Part shown: positions 1 through 8,110 of the stretch, piece by piece
Layout of the letters: each line of letters opens with the position of its first letter
Position numbering within the stretch: position 1 is the stretch's first letter
From: Aureimonas endophytica
Lineage (GTDB): Bacteria > Pseudomonadota > Alphaproteobacteria > Rhizobiales > Rhizobiaceae
Assembly (NCBI RefSeq): GCF_014642635.1
Contig: NZ_BMIQ01000002.1
Coordinates: 124,001 to 188,000, forward strand
DNA length: 64,000 bases
Direction of reading: 5' to 3'
The notes under the pieces: generated by a model
What the model saw: only the letters and a program-made list of their open reading frames with translations
The model's database searches: none
Told to the model about the DNA's origin: nothing
Program-made: the position numbers and the translations under genes

Positions 1-209
1 AGATGATCGGCGTCATCGGCGGCTCGGACCACCAGCCCTCGATCCGCATCCACGAGAAGGCGGGCTTCCGCCATCTCGGCATCATGGAAGCCTCCGGCTT
101 CAAGTTCGGCCGGTGGATCGACACGGTGCTGATGCAACTGCCGCTCGGCGAGGGGCGCTCGACCCTGCCGGACGAGACGGCCTATCCCGGCACGCTCCTC
201 AAGGGCTGA
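1..209 (+). CDS. GNAT N-acetyltransferase, C-terminal fragment (phosphinothricin acetyltransferase-like)
   Basis: Only the last 68 or so codons lie in the window; the gene begins before base 1. The visible protein has the GNAT acetyl-CoA-binding tail, with IRIHEKAGFRHLG followed by FKFGRWIDTVLMQ. This close resembles the end of phosphinothricin/methionine-sulfone acetyltransferases, which acetylate a small amine with acetyl-CoA in the cytoplasm. The substrate cannot be told from this fragment. The 3' end overlaps by 28 nt with the convergent permease gene, so the two transcripts share a tail. Family assignment is good; the specific substrate is inference. Confidence 0.75.
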   Translation, partial: MIGVIGGSDHQPSIRIHEKAGFRHLGIMEASGFKFGRWIDTVLMQLPLGEGRSTLPDETAYPGTLLKG

Positions 210-1048
210 GCCTCGCGGCCTCGCCGCCCGCGCGCCAGCCGCCGCTCCAGGGCGCGCGCCGCGAGGGACACCGAGACGGTGACGAGAAGATAGAGATAGG
301 CGAGCACCGAATAGGTCTCGAAGAAGCGGAAGGAGCCGGAGGCATAGACCTTGCCCATCTGCGTGATGTCGGCGACGCCGAGCACGGAGACGAGCGAGGA
401 ATCCTTCACCATCGAGACGAGATCGTTGGCGAGCGGCGGCAGGACGGTGCGCACCGCCTGGGGCAGGACGATGAGGCGCAGCCGGGCGAAGGACCCGAGG
501 CCGAGCGCCTTCGCCGCCTCGATCTGGCCCTCCGGCACGGCCTCGATGCCGGCGCGGAAGATCTCGGCGAGGAAGGCCGAATAGGCGATCACCAGCGCGA
601 TCACGGCGCGCGCCATCAGCGAGACGTCGCGCACCGTCAGCGGCGCCAGGAGGCCCGCCTTCGACAGGGGCGCGGTCACGGCGTTCCAGCTGGTGACGAA
701 GGCCGGCGCGCCGACGAAGGCGATCCAGAAGAGCAGAACGAGGAGCGGCACGCCGCGCACCAGCTCGACATAGAGGCGGGCGCCGTTGCGGATGACGCGG
801 TTCCGCGCCCGCCCCGCCAGCGCGACGAAGAGGCCGAGCGCGGCGGCCCCGGCAAAGGCGAGGACGGTGACGGCGAGCGTCGTGCCGAGCCCGGCCGCGA
901 GGATCGTCGCGATCTGCCGCCAGGACGAATCGAGCGCGAGGACGAGGGCGATGCCGAGCGCCGCGACGGCCAGCGCCGCCAGCCACCACGGGAAGTCGGG
1001 ATCGGCGAGGCGGTGCCGCAGGCCTCGCCGCGGCGAGGTGCCCGTCAC
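182..1048 (-). CDS. Amino-acid ABC transporter permease (HisM/GlnP type)
   Basis: This is an inner-membrane permease of the polar amino-acid family, 288 aa from the chosen start. Several hydrophobic segments are visible, and the cytoplasmic EAA loop (EAAKALGLGSFARLRLIVLP) that contacts the ATPase lies in the second half. I chose the GTG at 1048 because it forms a GTGA overlap with the stop of the upstream binding-protein gene, implying translational coupling. An in-frame ATG at 1075 would also be possible. No ATPase gene accompanies the pair in this window. The substrate is probably an amino acid, by family, but is not defined. Confidence 0.88.
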   Translation of the reverse strand: MTGTSPRRGLRHRLADPDFPWWLAALAVAALGIALVLALDSSWRQIATILAAGLGTTLAVTVLAFAGAAALGLFVALAGRARNRVIRNGARLYVELVRGVPLLVLLFWIAFVGAPAFVTSWNAVTAPLSKAGLLAPLTVRDVSLMARAVIALVIAYSAFLAEIFRAGIEAVPEGQIEAAKALGLGSFARLRLIVLPQAVRTVLPPLANDLVSMVKDSSLVSVLGVADITQMGKVYASGSFRFFETYSVLAYLYLLVTVSVSLAARALERRLARGRRGREAQPLRSVPG

Positions 1049-1884
1049 TGACCCATCTTGTAGTCCAGGAACCACTTCCTCGTCAGAGCCTCGAAGGTGC
1101 CGTCCGCCTTCAGCGCGGCGATCGCGGCATCGACCGGCGCGACGAGATCCGAGCCCTTCGGGAAGATGAAGCCGAAATCCTCCGCGCCGAGCGGGCCGCC
1201 GACGAGCTTCAGCCCGCCGCCGGACGCCTCCACATAGCCGCGTCCGGCGGTGCCGTCCGTCAGCACCATGTCGATATCGCCGGTCTTCAGCGCCTGGACC
1301 TGCGCGCCGAAGGTCTCGAACAGCTTGATGCGCGGATTCTGCTCGTTGCCGTCCAGCACCTCGTAGGCGGCGGTATAGAAGGGCGTGGTGCCGGGCTGCG
1401 CGCCGATCAGCCCCTTGTCGAAACCCTTGAACGAGGCGGCGTCGGTGAAGCGCGTCTCGTCGCCGCGCACCAGCATGAACATTTCCGAGCGCATATAGGG
1501 ATCGGAGAAGTCGACCTTCTCCTTGCGGTCGTCGCGGATGGTGATGCCGGTCATGCCGATATCGTATTGCCCGGACGACACGGCGCCGATCATCGCGTCC
1601 CAGGAGGCGTTGGCATAGGCGAGCCTGAAGTTCAGGCGCTTCGCGATCTCGCCCATCGCGTCATATTCCCAGCCGATCGCCGCGCCGCTCTTCGGATCGA
1701 CGAATTGCAGCGGCGGATAGGCGTTCTCGGTGACGACCGTCACCTCGCGGCCCTTGAGATCGGGCAGGGCGGGGGCGGCGGAGGCGGGAACGGCGGCCGC
1801 GAAGGACGCGGCGAGAGCGGCGAGAAGAAGCTGGCGGCGATGCAAGGGGCGGGCTCCGGGCGGCGAGACGCCGCAGAGTGTCAT
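1045..1884 (-). CDS. Amino-acid ABC transporter periplasmic substrate-binding protein
   Basis: This 279-aa protein is of the SBP family 3 type. The N-terminus has basic residues (HRRQ) followed by a hydrophobic run ending in PASA-A, a Sec signal peptide with probable cleavage after about residue 36. The mature part shows the family signatures YPPLQFVD, then GWEYDAMGEIAKRL, and DIGMTGITIRDDRKEKVDFSDPY in its N-lobe. It would bind a polar amino acid in the periplasm and deliver it to the coupled permease. It overlaps the permease start by 4 nt. Ligand identity is not evident from the sequence. Confidence 0.88.
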   Translation of the reverse strand: MTLCGVSPPGARPLHRRQLLLAALAASFAAAVPASAAPALPDLKGREVTVVTENAYPPLQFVDPKSGAAIGWEYDAMGEIAKRLNFRLAYANASWDAMIGAVSSGQYDIGMTGITIRDDRKEKVDFSDPYMRSEMFMLVRGDETRFTDAASFKGFDKGLIGAQPGTTPFYTAAYEVLDGNEQNPRIKLFETFGAQVQALKTGDIDMVLTDGTAGRGYVEASGGGLKLVGGPLGAEDFGFIFPKGSDLVAPVDAAIAALKADGTFEALTRKWFLDYKMGQ

Positions 1885-1918
1885 GGCCCGTGCCGCGATG
1901 CAAAAGCGAGGCGGAGCG

Positions 1919-3097
1919 TCAAGCGCTGTTGGCGGCGACGATCCCCAGGGGCACCTGCGGCGCTTCGGGCGCCAGCACGACCTGGTTCCGCCCCTGCGCC
2001 TTGGCGAGATAGAGCGAGCGGTCGGCGCGCGAGATCGCGTCGTAGAGCGAGCGGTCGCCGTCGCGCGCGCCGGACACGCCGAAGCTCGCCGTCAGGCGCC
2101 GGTCGACGCCCTCGCGCCGCCAGTCGCGGCCCTCGAAGGCGAGACGCAGCGCCTCGGCGAGACCGAGGGCCTGTTCCGGGGCTTCCGGCACGAAGAGGAT
2201 GAATTCCTCGCCGCCGAAGCGCGCCACGAGCGCCCCTCGCGGCAGGCGGCTCTGCATGGTCTCGGCGAGCGCGACGAGCACGCGGTCGCCCGTCGCATGG
2301 CCGTAGGTGTCGTTGACCGACTTGAAATGGTCGATGTCGCAGACGATCATCGAGCCGCCCCGTTCGGCCTCGCCTTCCATCAGCGCCGTCACCCGGCTGA
2401 AGCCGCGCCGGTTGAGAAGGCCGGTCAGGGGATCCTGTTCGGCGGCGTCGCGATAGGTCACGATGATATCGATGCCCATCGCCGCGAGGGCGACGAGGGC
2501 GAAGACGATGCCGAGCGCGCCGGCGCTCGCCTGCATCATGAAGGCGTAGCTGGTGCTCTCGAAAGTCGCCAGCGTCGCCTCGCCCATGAAGAAGCTCGTG
2601 AAGACGATGCTGCGGACCATCGTGTCGAAGATGACGAGGCCGGTGACGACGAGAAGCGCGGCGTCGACGGAATGCCGGGCGCGGCGCCAGACGAAGGCGA
2701 GCGGCACGGCGATCAGCAGCGAGCAGGCGGTGTCGTGCAGGAGAAGCTCGGCCTTGAGGCTCGTCGCCACCACCACGGCATAGGCGACCGCGACGAAGCT
2801 CGCCCCCGTGAAGAGCGCGAAGCCGGCGCGATGGGTCGGCCGCTGGAAATGGACCAGCAGACCCTGCCCGAAGAGGAAGAAGCCGGCGAGATAGAAGGCG
2901 TCGATCGCGAGCGTCGGATCGGCGACCCGCATTTCCCCCGCCAGGATCGGCAGGAAATAGGCGAAGCCGAGCGCGATATAGCCGCCGCCCATCAGCCGGG
3001 CGGCCCGGGAGCCGTAGCGGGCGATCACGAGGAACGCCATGCCGAAGGCGAATGCCATCGTCGGCAGCAGAAAGGCGAAGCTCGCCCACGCGTCCAT
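1919..3097 (-). CDS. Membrane-anchored diguanylate cyclase (GGDEF domain)
   Basis: The 392-aa protein makes cyclic di-GMP from GTP. Roughly residues 1-210 are hydrophobic and contain six or seven likely membrane helices, an unrecognised membrane sensor. The catalytic domain starts near residue 222 (DPLTGLLNRRGF) and has DIDHFKSVNDTYGH and the active-site motif RFGGEEF at about 293-299, so it should be active. The RxxD product-inhibition site that often precedes the GGDEF motif is absent (RGAL instead). It lies alone, upstream of the ABC transporter genes on the same strand with a 34-nt gap. Confidence 0.88.
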   Translation of the reverse strand: MDAWASFAFLLPTMAFAFGMAFLVIARYGSRAARLMGGGYIALGFAYFLPILAGEMRVADPTLAIDAFYLAGFFLFGQGLLVHFQRPTHRAGFALFTGASFVAVAYAVVVATSLKAELLLHDTACSLLIAVPLAFVWRRARHSVDAALLVVTGLVIFDTMVRSIVFTSFFMGEATLATFESTSYAFMMQASAGALGIVFALVALAAMGIDIIVTYRDAAEQDPLTGLLNRRGFSRVTALMEGEAERGGSMIVCDIDHFKSVNDTYGHATGDRVLVALAETMQSRLPRGALVARFGGEEFILFVPEAPEQALGLAEALRLAFEGRDWRREGVDRRLTASFGVSGARDGDRSLYDAISRADRSLYLAKAQGRNQVVLAPEAPQVPLGIVAANSA

Positions 3098-3235
3098 GAT
3101 CGACCTCGAAGGACCGGCTCGCTCCGCAAGGGCGCGCGCAACATGACGCAGGGATAGGCGAGGCAGCCTTAAAAATTCATAAGACGCCGCTCCGCAATGC
3201 TTCTCGTCGTGCGGAAAGAAGAAGAATGCTTAACG

Positions 3236-3263
3236 AAAAAGCGGCCCCGAAGGACCGCTTTCC
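3236..3263 (-). terminator. Rho-independent terminator after rplS
   Basis: On the minus strand AAGCGGTCC pairs with GGGCCGCTT around a TTCG tetraloop (stem arms 3252-3260 and 3239-3247), with one G-T wobble. A run of five T follows. It begins about 27 nt beyond the rplS stop codon and ends the trmD-rplS transcript. Confidence 0.9.
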
Positions 3264-3286
3264 GATGCTTGCGAATGAAAGGCGCC

Positions 3287-3748
3287 TTACTCGGCGGCTT
3301 CCTTCGGCGCGGCCTTGGCGGCCTTGGCGGCGGCGGCGCGCTCGTTGGAAACCTGGCGGGCCTCGTCGTTCAGCTTGCGGGCGCGGGTGTTGGTCGCCTC
3401 GACGATACGGGCCGACTTGCCGCGACGATCGCGCAGGTAATAGAGCTTGGCGCGGCGCACGCGGCCGCGACGCACGACCTCCACCGATTCCAGCATCGGC
3501 GAATAGAACGGGAAGACGCGCTCGACGCCCTCGCCATAGGAGATCTTGCGGACCGTGAAGTTCTCCTGGAGCCCCGAGCCGGAACGGGCGATGCAGACGC
3601 CCTCATAGGCCTGGACGCGCGTGCGGGTGCCTTCCGTCACGCGGACATTGACGCGGACCGTGTCGCCCGGCGAGAATTCCGGGATGGTGCGGACGGCGGC
3701 GATGCGCGCGGCTTCGGCCGATTCCAGCTCGGCGATGATGTTGCTCAT
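3287..3748 (-). CDS. rplS: 50S ribosomal protein L19
   Basis: L19 sits at the interface of the ribosomal subunits. The 153-aa protein has the conserved core [25 protein letters not shown] and [19 protein letters not shown] chose the ATG giving [10 protein letters not shown] because family members start with this helix; upstream in-frame codons are not conserved. The protein is longer than the usual 115 or so residues because of an Ala/Lys/Glu-rich tail after about residue 115, common in alphaproteobacteria. It follows trmD on the same strand after a 306-nt gap and is closed by a clear terminator. Confidence 0.97.
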   Translation of the reverse strand: MSNIIAELESAEAARIAAVRTIPEFSPGDTVRVNVRVTEGTRTRVQAYEGVCIARSGSGLQENFTVRKISYGEGVERVFPFYSPMLESVEVVRRGRVRRAKLYYLRDRRGKSARIVEATNTRARKLNDEARQVSNERAAAAKAAKAAPKEAAE

Positions 3749-4054
3749 GGGAGGAGCCTCTCTTGGTTTCATGCCGGCTTTGCCGGTCATGGCCGTAGAC
3801 GATACGGTCAAGTTATTCTGAGGAACGCCGGTCCCTTAAACGCTTTGCCGCCCTTTGTCGAGCGGCCTCGCAGGAGGTGCATGGCTGCCGGTCGACCAAG
3901 GATCGGAACCTCGCGCGTGGCTGCGAAATGGCCCTCTTCGCATCCGCGACATGGCGAGATCCAGGACCGAAAGCCTCGTCCTGATCGGCGCCTGCGCGCC
4001 GATGTCTCGCCCGCGCCGGATGCCGTCGGCGCGCGGCCGGCCTTCGACGCCCGA
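3749..4054 (-). other. Intergenic region between trmD and rplS
   Basis: I see no gene in these 306 bp. A perfect 8-bp hairpin with arms ATCGGCGC and GCGCCGAT around a 4-nt loop lies at 3984-4003, without a T-run on either strand. The region presumably holds an rplS promoter or an RNA-processing site, but I cannot point to a convincing promoter. Confidence 0.4.
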
Positions 4055-4759
4055 TCAGCCCTCCCGCTCGGCGGCGGGCCGTTCGAGCAGGTCGGGGCGG
4101 CGCTCGCGCGTCAGCCGCTCGGCCTCGGCATGCCGCCATTTCGCGATCCGGCCATGGTCGCCGGAGGCGAGGATCGGCGGGATCTCGCGGCCCTCCCAGG
4201 ACACGGGCCGCGTGTAATGCGGATGTTCGAGAAGATTGCCCTCGAAGCTCTCGGTCTCGCCCGAGATCTCGTTGCCCATCACGCCCGGCAGGAGCCGCAC
4301 CACGGCGTCGAGCAGCGTCAGCGCGGCGATCTCGCCACCGGACAGGACATAGTCGCCGATCGACACTTCCTCGAGACCGCGCGCCTCGATCACCCGCTCG
4401 TCCACCCCTTCGAAGCGGCCGCAGACGATGACGACGCCCGGCCCCGCTGCAAGTTCGCGCACGCGGCTCTGGTGCAGGGGCCGGCCGCGCGGGCTCATCA
4501 GGAGACGCGGGCGCGGATCGCCGGCCGGCGCGGCGGCATCGATCGCCTGCGCGAGGACATCGGCGCGCAGCACCATGCCGGCACCGCCGCCGGACGGCGT
4601 GTCGTCCACCATGCGATGCCGGCCGAGGCCGAATTCGCGGATATGCACCGTCTCCAGGCGCCAGTCGTCGCGCGAGAGCGCCCGCCCGGCAAGCGACATG
4701 CCGAGCGGCCCGGGAAACATTTCCGGATAGAGCGTGACGACGGAGGCGTGGAAGCTCAC
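4055..4759 (-). CDS. trmD: tRNA (guanine-N1)-methyltransferase
   Basis: TrmD methylates G37 next to the anticodon with SAM and prevents +1 frameshifting. The 234-aa protein shows [12 protein letters not shown] at the N-terminus, the substrate segment [17 protein letters not shown], and the trefoil-knot SAM site [12 protein letters not shown] and GDYVLSGGE. The GTG start at 4759 is chosen because it forms a GTGA overlap with the rimM stop and matches the family N-terminus. It is co-transcribed with rimM upstream and rplS downstream. Confidence 0.97.
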   Translation of the reverse strand: MSFHASVVTLYPEMFPGPLGMSLAGRALSRDDWRLETVHIREFGLGRHRMVDDTPSGGGAGMVLRADVLAQAIDAAAPAGDPRPRLLMSPRGRPLHQSRVRELAAGPGVVIVCGRFEGVDERVIEARGLEEVSIGDYVLSGGEIAALTLLDAVVRLLPGVMGNEISGETESFEGNLLEHPHYTRPVSWEGREIPPILASGDHGRIAKWRHAEAERLTRERRPDLLERPAAEREG

Positions 4760-5316
4760 GATGCCTCCGCCGCGTCGTCGCCGGGACCCGGACCTTCGGA
4801 CGGCTCGCTTTCGACGAGGCCGGCCGCCAGGGGATCCACGACGATCCGCCCGGCCTCCAGATCGATCTCGGGAACGGCGGCCTGCGAGAAGGGGATCATC
4901 ACCGTCGCGCCGCGCGGCGGGCGGATCTCCAGGATGTCGCCGGCGCCGAAGTCGTGGACGCCGACCACCTCGCCGACCGGCTCGCCGCCGAGCGCTTCCA
5001 CCGCGAGGCCGACGAGATCGGCGATGTAGAAATCGTCCTCCTCTTCCTCGGGCAGGACGTCGCGCTCGACGAAGAGTTCCGTGCCGTTCAGCCGCTCGGC
5101 CGCGTCGCGATCGGCGATCTCGGCGAAGCGCACGATGACGACATTCTTCTGCACCCGCGCGCTGGCCACCGTGTAGCGCCGGCCGCGCGCGTCGAAGAGC
5201 GGGCCATAGGCGCCGAGATCCTCGGGGTCCGCAGTGAAGGAGGACACGCGGCATTCGCCGCGCAGCCCATGCGCGCCGCCGACGATGCCGAGAAGGACGG
5301 GATGTTCGAGCGTCAT
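4756..5316 (-). CDS. rimM: Ribosome maturation factor RimM
   Basis: RimM binds S19 and helps mature the 30S head. The 186-aa protein has the RimM N-domain signature [17 protein letters not shown] and a C-terminal PRC-barrel ([18 protein letters not shown] then GDILEI). The ATG at 5316 lies inside an ATGA overlap with the preceding NYN-domain gene, so rimM seems translationally coupled to it. The last 20 or so residues are acidic and not conserved. Downstream it overlaps trmD by 4 nt. Confidence 0.96.
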   Translation of the reverse strand: MTLEHPVLLGIVGGAHGLRGECRVSSFTADPEDLGAYGPLFDARGRRYTVASARVQKNVVIVRFAEIADRDAAERLNGTELFVERDVLPEEEEDDFYIADLVGLAVEALGGEPVGEVVGVHDFGAGDILEIRPPRGATVMIPFSQAAVPEIDLEAGRIVVDPLAAGLVESEPSEGPGPGDDAAEAS

Positions 5317-5894
5317 GCCGGCCACGCGATCCGGCGCTTGTAGTCGCTGTGCCAGAGGAGTTCCGGCGCCAGACGATGATTCTCGAATTCGATCATCACG
5401 ATCTGCAAGCCCGATATGCGGCCGTTCTTCATGGCGGGGATGCAGTCGGTATCGCCCGTGACCAGTATGATACGGTCGACGGATCGTTGAGTGGCGAAGT
5501 TCGCGATATCGAGTCCGATTCGCATATCCACTCCCTTCTGCTCGAAATCCGGCTTGAAATCGTCGTCCGTCAGGGTTTCCGCTGCCACCGGTATGCGACG
5601 TGGCTTGAATCCTCTGAACTTGAGAACGCCGCGTCGGACGGCGAACAGGTCGCGGCTGGCGAGGTCCCGAAGCCACGCGTCCGAACCTTTGAACTCGTAA
5701 GGCTCACCCGATACGGGCTTTCGAACCGTCCCGGAAAACGGAGCGCAGTCGTAATAGAGCGCCCGCAGAAGCGTCTCGTCCGCATCTACACAGGCGTGTG
5801 CCGTCTTCTCTATCAGGTCGACATCGTATTGGCGCTTGGCGTCGCGAGCGAGGGCTCGCAAGTGGCCTCCGTCGATCAGTACCGCCGCTCTCAT
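5313..5894 (-). CDS. NYN/LabA-like (DUF88) putative nuclease-fold protein
   Basis: The 193-aa protein opens with [13 protein letters not shown] and ends its core with [17 protein letters not shown], the two Asp-bearing motifs of the PIN-like NYN fold that usually coordinate metal for RNA cleavage. A third segment [13 protein letters not shown] supplies further acidic residues. The function is inferred as RNA processing; no substrate is known. The ATG at 5894 gives the canonical N-terminus. The stop overlaps the rimM start (ATGA). Hand counting gives about 56% GC over 5341-5580 against about 71% in sampled rimM lines, suggesting acquisition. Its leader carries a terminator-like hairpin. Confidence 0.85.
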   Translation of the reverse strand: MRAAVLIDGGHLRALARDAKRQYDVDLIEKTAHACVDADETLLRALYYDCAPFSGTVRKPVSGEPYEFKGSDAWLRDLASRDLFAVRRGVLKFRGFKPRRIPVAAETLTDDDFKPDFEQKGVDMRIGLDIANFATQRSVDRIILVTGDTDCIPAMKNGRISGLQIVMIEFENHRLAPELLWHSDYKRRIAWPA

Positions 5895-5903
5895 CTCGCC
5901 ACC

Positions 5904-5941
5904 ACAACAGAAAAGGCCCCCACACTTTCGTGTAGGGGCCT
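5904..5941 (-). terminator. Terminator-like hairpin in the leader of the NYN-domain gene
   Basis: Arms at 5930-5941 and 5914-5925 form a 12-position stem with one mismatch around a GAAA loop on the minus strand, followed by TTTTCTGTTG. The structure ends about 19 nt before the NYN start codon. It could terminate transcripts of the upstream GGDEF gene or act as an attenuator for the NYN-rimM-trmD operon. Confidence 0.7.
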
Positions 5942-5989
5942 GTATACATGCCCGCCTACGGGCGTAACGGATGATGGCATACGTATGCC
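5941..5989. promoter_or_regulatory. Cluster of short palindromes upstream of the NYN gene
   Basis: Three perfect inverted repeats lie within 49 bp: TGTATACA (5941-5948), GCCCG-CCTA-CGGGC (5950-5963) and the 14-bp palindrome GGCATACGTATGCC (5976-5989). They lie between the GGDEF stop codon and the NYN leader hairpin. The longest could be an operator; no regulator is assigned. Confidence 0.45.
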
Positions 5990-6045
5990 TTGCCGGATTT
6001 CGAACGTCAATACGCAGTTTCGGTTCCGCTGTCATGACGGAGGCG

Positions 6046-7500
6046 TCAAGCGCCGGACGGCGCCCGCCCGCGCCGATCGATGCCGGTTTCGGCGTAATAG
6101 GCGCGCTTGGCGGCATACATCGCCTCGTCGGCGCGCCGCACGGCCTCTTCCAGCCGCTCGCCCGGCCGGCGCGTCGCGGCGCCGAGCGACAGGCGCAGCC
6201 GGTCGCCGGGATAGAACTGGTTGTTGATCTCGACCAGTTCGCCGATAGCCTGGATGAGCCCCGCCGCCTCCGCCTCGCCGGTGCCGGGGAGAAGCAGCGC
6301 GAATTCGTCGCCGCCGATGCGCGCCGCCACCGCCGGGCGCGGCGCCGCCTCGGCGATCACCTCGCCGGCCCGCCGCAGGATCGCGTCGCCCGCCGCGTGG
6401 CCGCCCTCGTCGTTGATCTCCTTCAGCCCGTCGAGATCGGCGACGATCACGGTCAGAAGCGGCGGCGCGCGCCGCTCGAGCCGGTTCAGCTCGTCCACGA
6501 AGAAGGAGCGGTTGTAGAGCTTGGTCAGCACGTCGTGCTTGCCGAGATATTCGAGATAGGCCTCGGCCTTCTTGCGGGCGGTGATGTCGGTCAGCGCCAC
6601 CTGGACGCGGGCCCAGTCCGTCTCGTGGCCGGGCAGGACGGAGAATTGCATGACGAAGTGCAGTTCCTCGCCGGCGAGCGAATAGTTCAGCACCTCGCGC
6701 GACTGGAAGAGCTTGCCGTTCCAGAGGTCGATGAGCTGCTCGCGGAAGGCCTCGCGCATCTTGTCGCGGAAGATGTCGCCCGTATGGGCGAGCAGCATGG
6801 CCTTGTCCGCCGCGCCGAAGATCTGCAACGTCTGGCGGTTGACGTCGAGGACGTGGATCTCCGCCAGGCAGCGGGTCACGAATTCGGGATGGACCTCCAG
6901 AAAGGTCGGGAAGTCCGAAACGCCGCTCTGCCGCACGTCCTCGATCAGCGCGCGGATCGACGAGAAGTCCTCGACCCAGAGCGAGACGGGCGAATGCTCG
7001 AACAGGCCGCGCGCATGGCGCTCGCTCTCGGCGAGGTCGCGCCGCGCCGCCTCGCGCGCCGTCACGTCCTCGGTCGCGACGAGAAGGCGGTGCCAGTCCG
7101 CCGCCGCACCGTCGAGGAGCCGTCCCCGGATCTGCATGTCGAGGCGCCGGCCGCTGAGCGTGTGGTTGATGCCGGACGAGACGAACCGCCCCGAGCCTTC
7201 GGCGAGCTGGCCGATCTCCTCGATCAGGTTGTCGAGCATCTCGCCCTGGAAGACGAGGCCGAGATTTTCCGTCAGATGCGTGAGATCGCGCGCCTCGAAG
7301 AGCGCCAGCGTTTCCGCGTTCACCTTCAGGATTCGGATCGCCTCGGCGCAGGCGCGGGCACGCGCCGGATCGGCGCGCAGGACGGCGCGCGGATCGCCGC
7401 CTTCGTCCGCCACCCCCCATTCCCGCAGGAGCCGGCGCACGCCGCTCCAGTCCTCCAGCCAGAGCGGGATCGGGGCGATCTCGAACATATCCGCGTCCAT
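6046..7500 (-). CDS. Soluble diguanylate cyclase with two PAS-like domains
   Basis: The 484-aa protein has no membrane helix. Two sensor domains open with matching signatures, FEIAPIPLWLEDWSGVRRLL near residue 6 and FEHSPVSLWVEDFSSIRALI about 145 residues later, each of PAS type. A GGDEF domain follows from about residue 322 (HDVLTKLYNR) with ADLDGLKEINDEGGH and IGGDEFALL at about 395-403, so activity is expected. No RxxD inhibitory site is present. I chose ATG 7500, which has GGAG 8 nt upstream; an ATG at 7530 is also possible, while earlier in-frame starts run into the rpsP terminator. It sits between rpsP and the NYN-rimM genes. Confidence 0.85.
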   Translation of the reverse strand: MDADMFEIAPIPLWLEDWSGVRRLLREWGVADEGGDPRAVLRADPARARACAEAIRILKVNAETLALFEARDLTHLTENLGLVFQGEMLDNLIEEIGQLAEGSGRFVSSGINHTLSGRRLDMQIRGRLLDGAAADWHRLLVATEDVTAREAARRDLAESERHARGLFEHSPVSLWVEDFSSIRALIEDVRQSGVSDFPTFLEVHPEFVTRCLAEIHVLDVNRQTLQIFGAADKAMLLAHTGDIFRDKMREAFREQLIDLWNGKLFQSREVLNYSLAGEELHFVMQFSVLPGHETDWARVQVALTDITARKKAEAYLEYLGKHDVLTKLYNRSFFVDELNRLERRAPPLLTVIVADLDGLKEINDEGGHAAGDAILRRAGEVIAEAAPRPAVAARIGGDEFALLLPGTGEAEAAGLIQAIGELVEINNQFYPGDRLRLSLGAATRRPGERLEEAVRRADEAMYAAKRAYYAETGIDRRGRAPSGA

Positions 7501-7563
7501 GGCTTCGGCTCCGTCCCGCATCGGTTCCATGGCGCTGTGCCGCCGACGTCTGAGCGTCATACA

Positions 7564-7578
7564 TGTTGCGGTGCAACA
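7564..7578. promoter_or_regulatory. Inverted repeat between rpsP terminator and GGDEF gene
   Basis: TGTTGC and GCAACA are perfect inverted arms separated by GGT. The repeat lies just upstream of the GGDEF gene and could be an operator or part of its leader. This is based on symmetry alone. Confidence 0.3.
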
Positions 7579-7581
7579 CAA

Positions 7582-7607
7582 GAACGGCGCCACGAAGGGC
7601 GCCGTTC
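7582..7607 (-). terminator. Terminator hairpin after rpsP
   Basis: GAACGGCGCC and GGCGCCGTTC form a perfect 10-bp stem around a 6-nt loop, about 55 nt after the rpsP stop codon, followed on the minus strand by the T-rich TTGTGTTG. It probably ends the ffh-rpsP transcript. Confidence 0.75.
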
Positions 7608-7661
7608 GAATGATGCGAAGCCGGCCAACGAGATCGATCGCCGGCCGGTGTGTCTGCCGTC

Positions 7662-8036
7662 TTACTCGGCGGACGCGGCCTCGGCGGCCTTGGCGGCGGC
7701 GTCTTCCTCGCGCTGGCGGCGCTCGGCGGCGCGCTCCTGCGCCTTCTTGCCCGGCTCGCCCTTGGACGGGTTGCTCTTCGCCTCGCGCGTGGCGAGACCG
7801 GCCTTATCGAGGAAGCGCAGCACGCGGTCGGTCGGCTGGGCGCCGACGCCGAGCCAATGCTGCACGCGGTCGGCCTTCAGCGTCACGCGCTCGGCATCCT
7901 TCGGCAGCATCGGGTTCCAGGAGCCGAGCGTCTCGATGAAGCGGCCGTCGCGCGGCGAGCGGGCATCGGCGACGACGACGTGATAATAGGGACGCTTCTT
8001 GGAGCCGGCGCGGGCGAGGCGGATCTTCAGGGACAT
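7662..8036 (-). CDS. rpsP: 30S ribosomal protein S16
   Basis: S16 is a small-subunit assembly protein. The 124-aa product begins [19 protein letters not shown] and contains [20 protein letters not shown], both diagnostic. After about residue 85 it carries a Lys/Glu/Ala-rich tail that lengthens it beyond the typical 80-90 residues, as in many alphaproteobacteria. It lies 74 nt after ffh on the same strand and is followed by a strong hairpin, so ffh and rpsP probably form one unit separate from rimM-trmD-rplS. Confidence 0.97.
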   Translation of the reverse strand: MSLKIRLARAGSKKRPYYHVVVADARSPRDGRFIETLGSWNPMLPKDAERVTLKADRVQHWLGVGAQPTDRVLRFLDKAGLATREAKSNPSKGEPGKKAQERAAERRQREEDAAAKAAEAASAE

Positions 8037-8110
8037 TGCGTTCTCTTCCTTGTCTGTTCGATTGGGTTGGAATGGGTGCGCATTTCGCGCGAGCCGGACG
8101 AACGGGCCGG

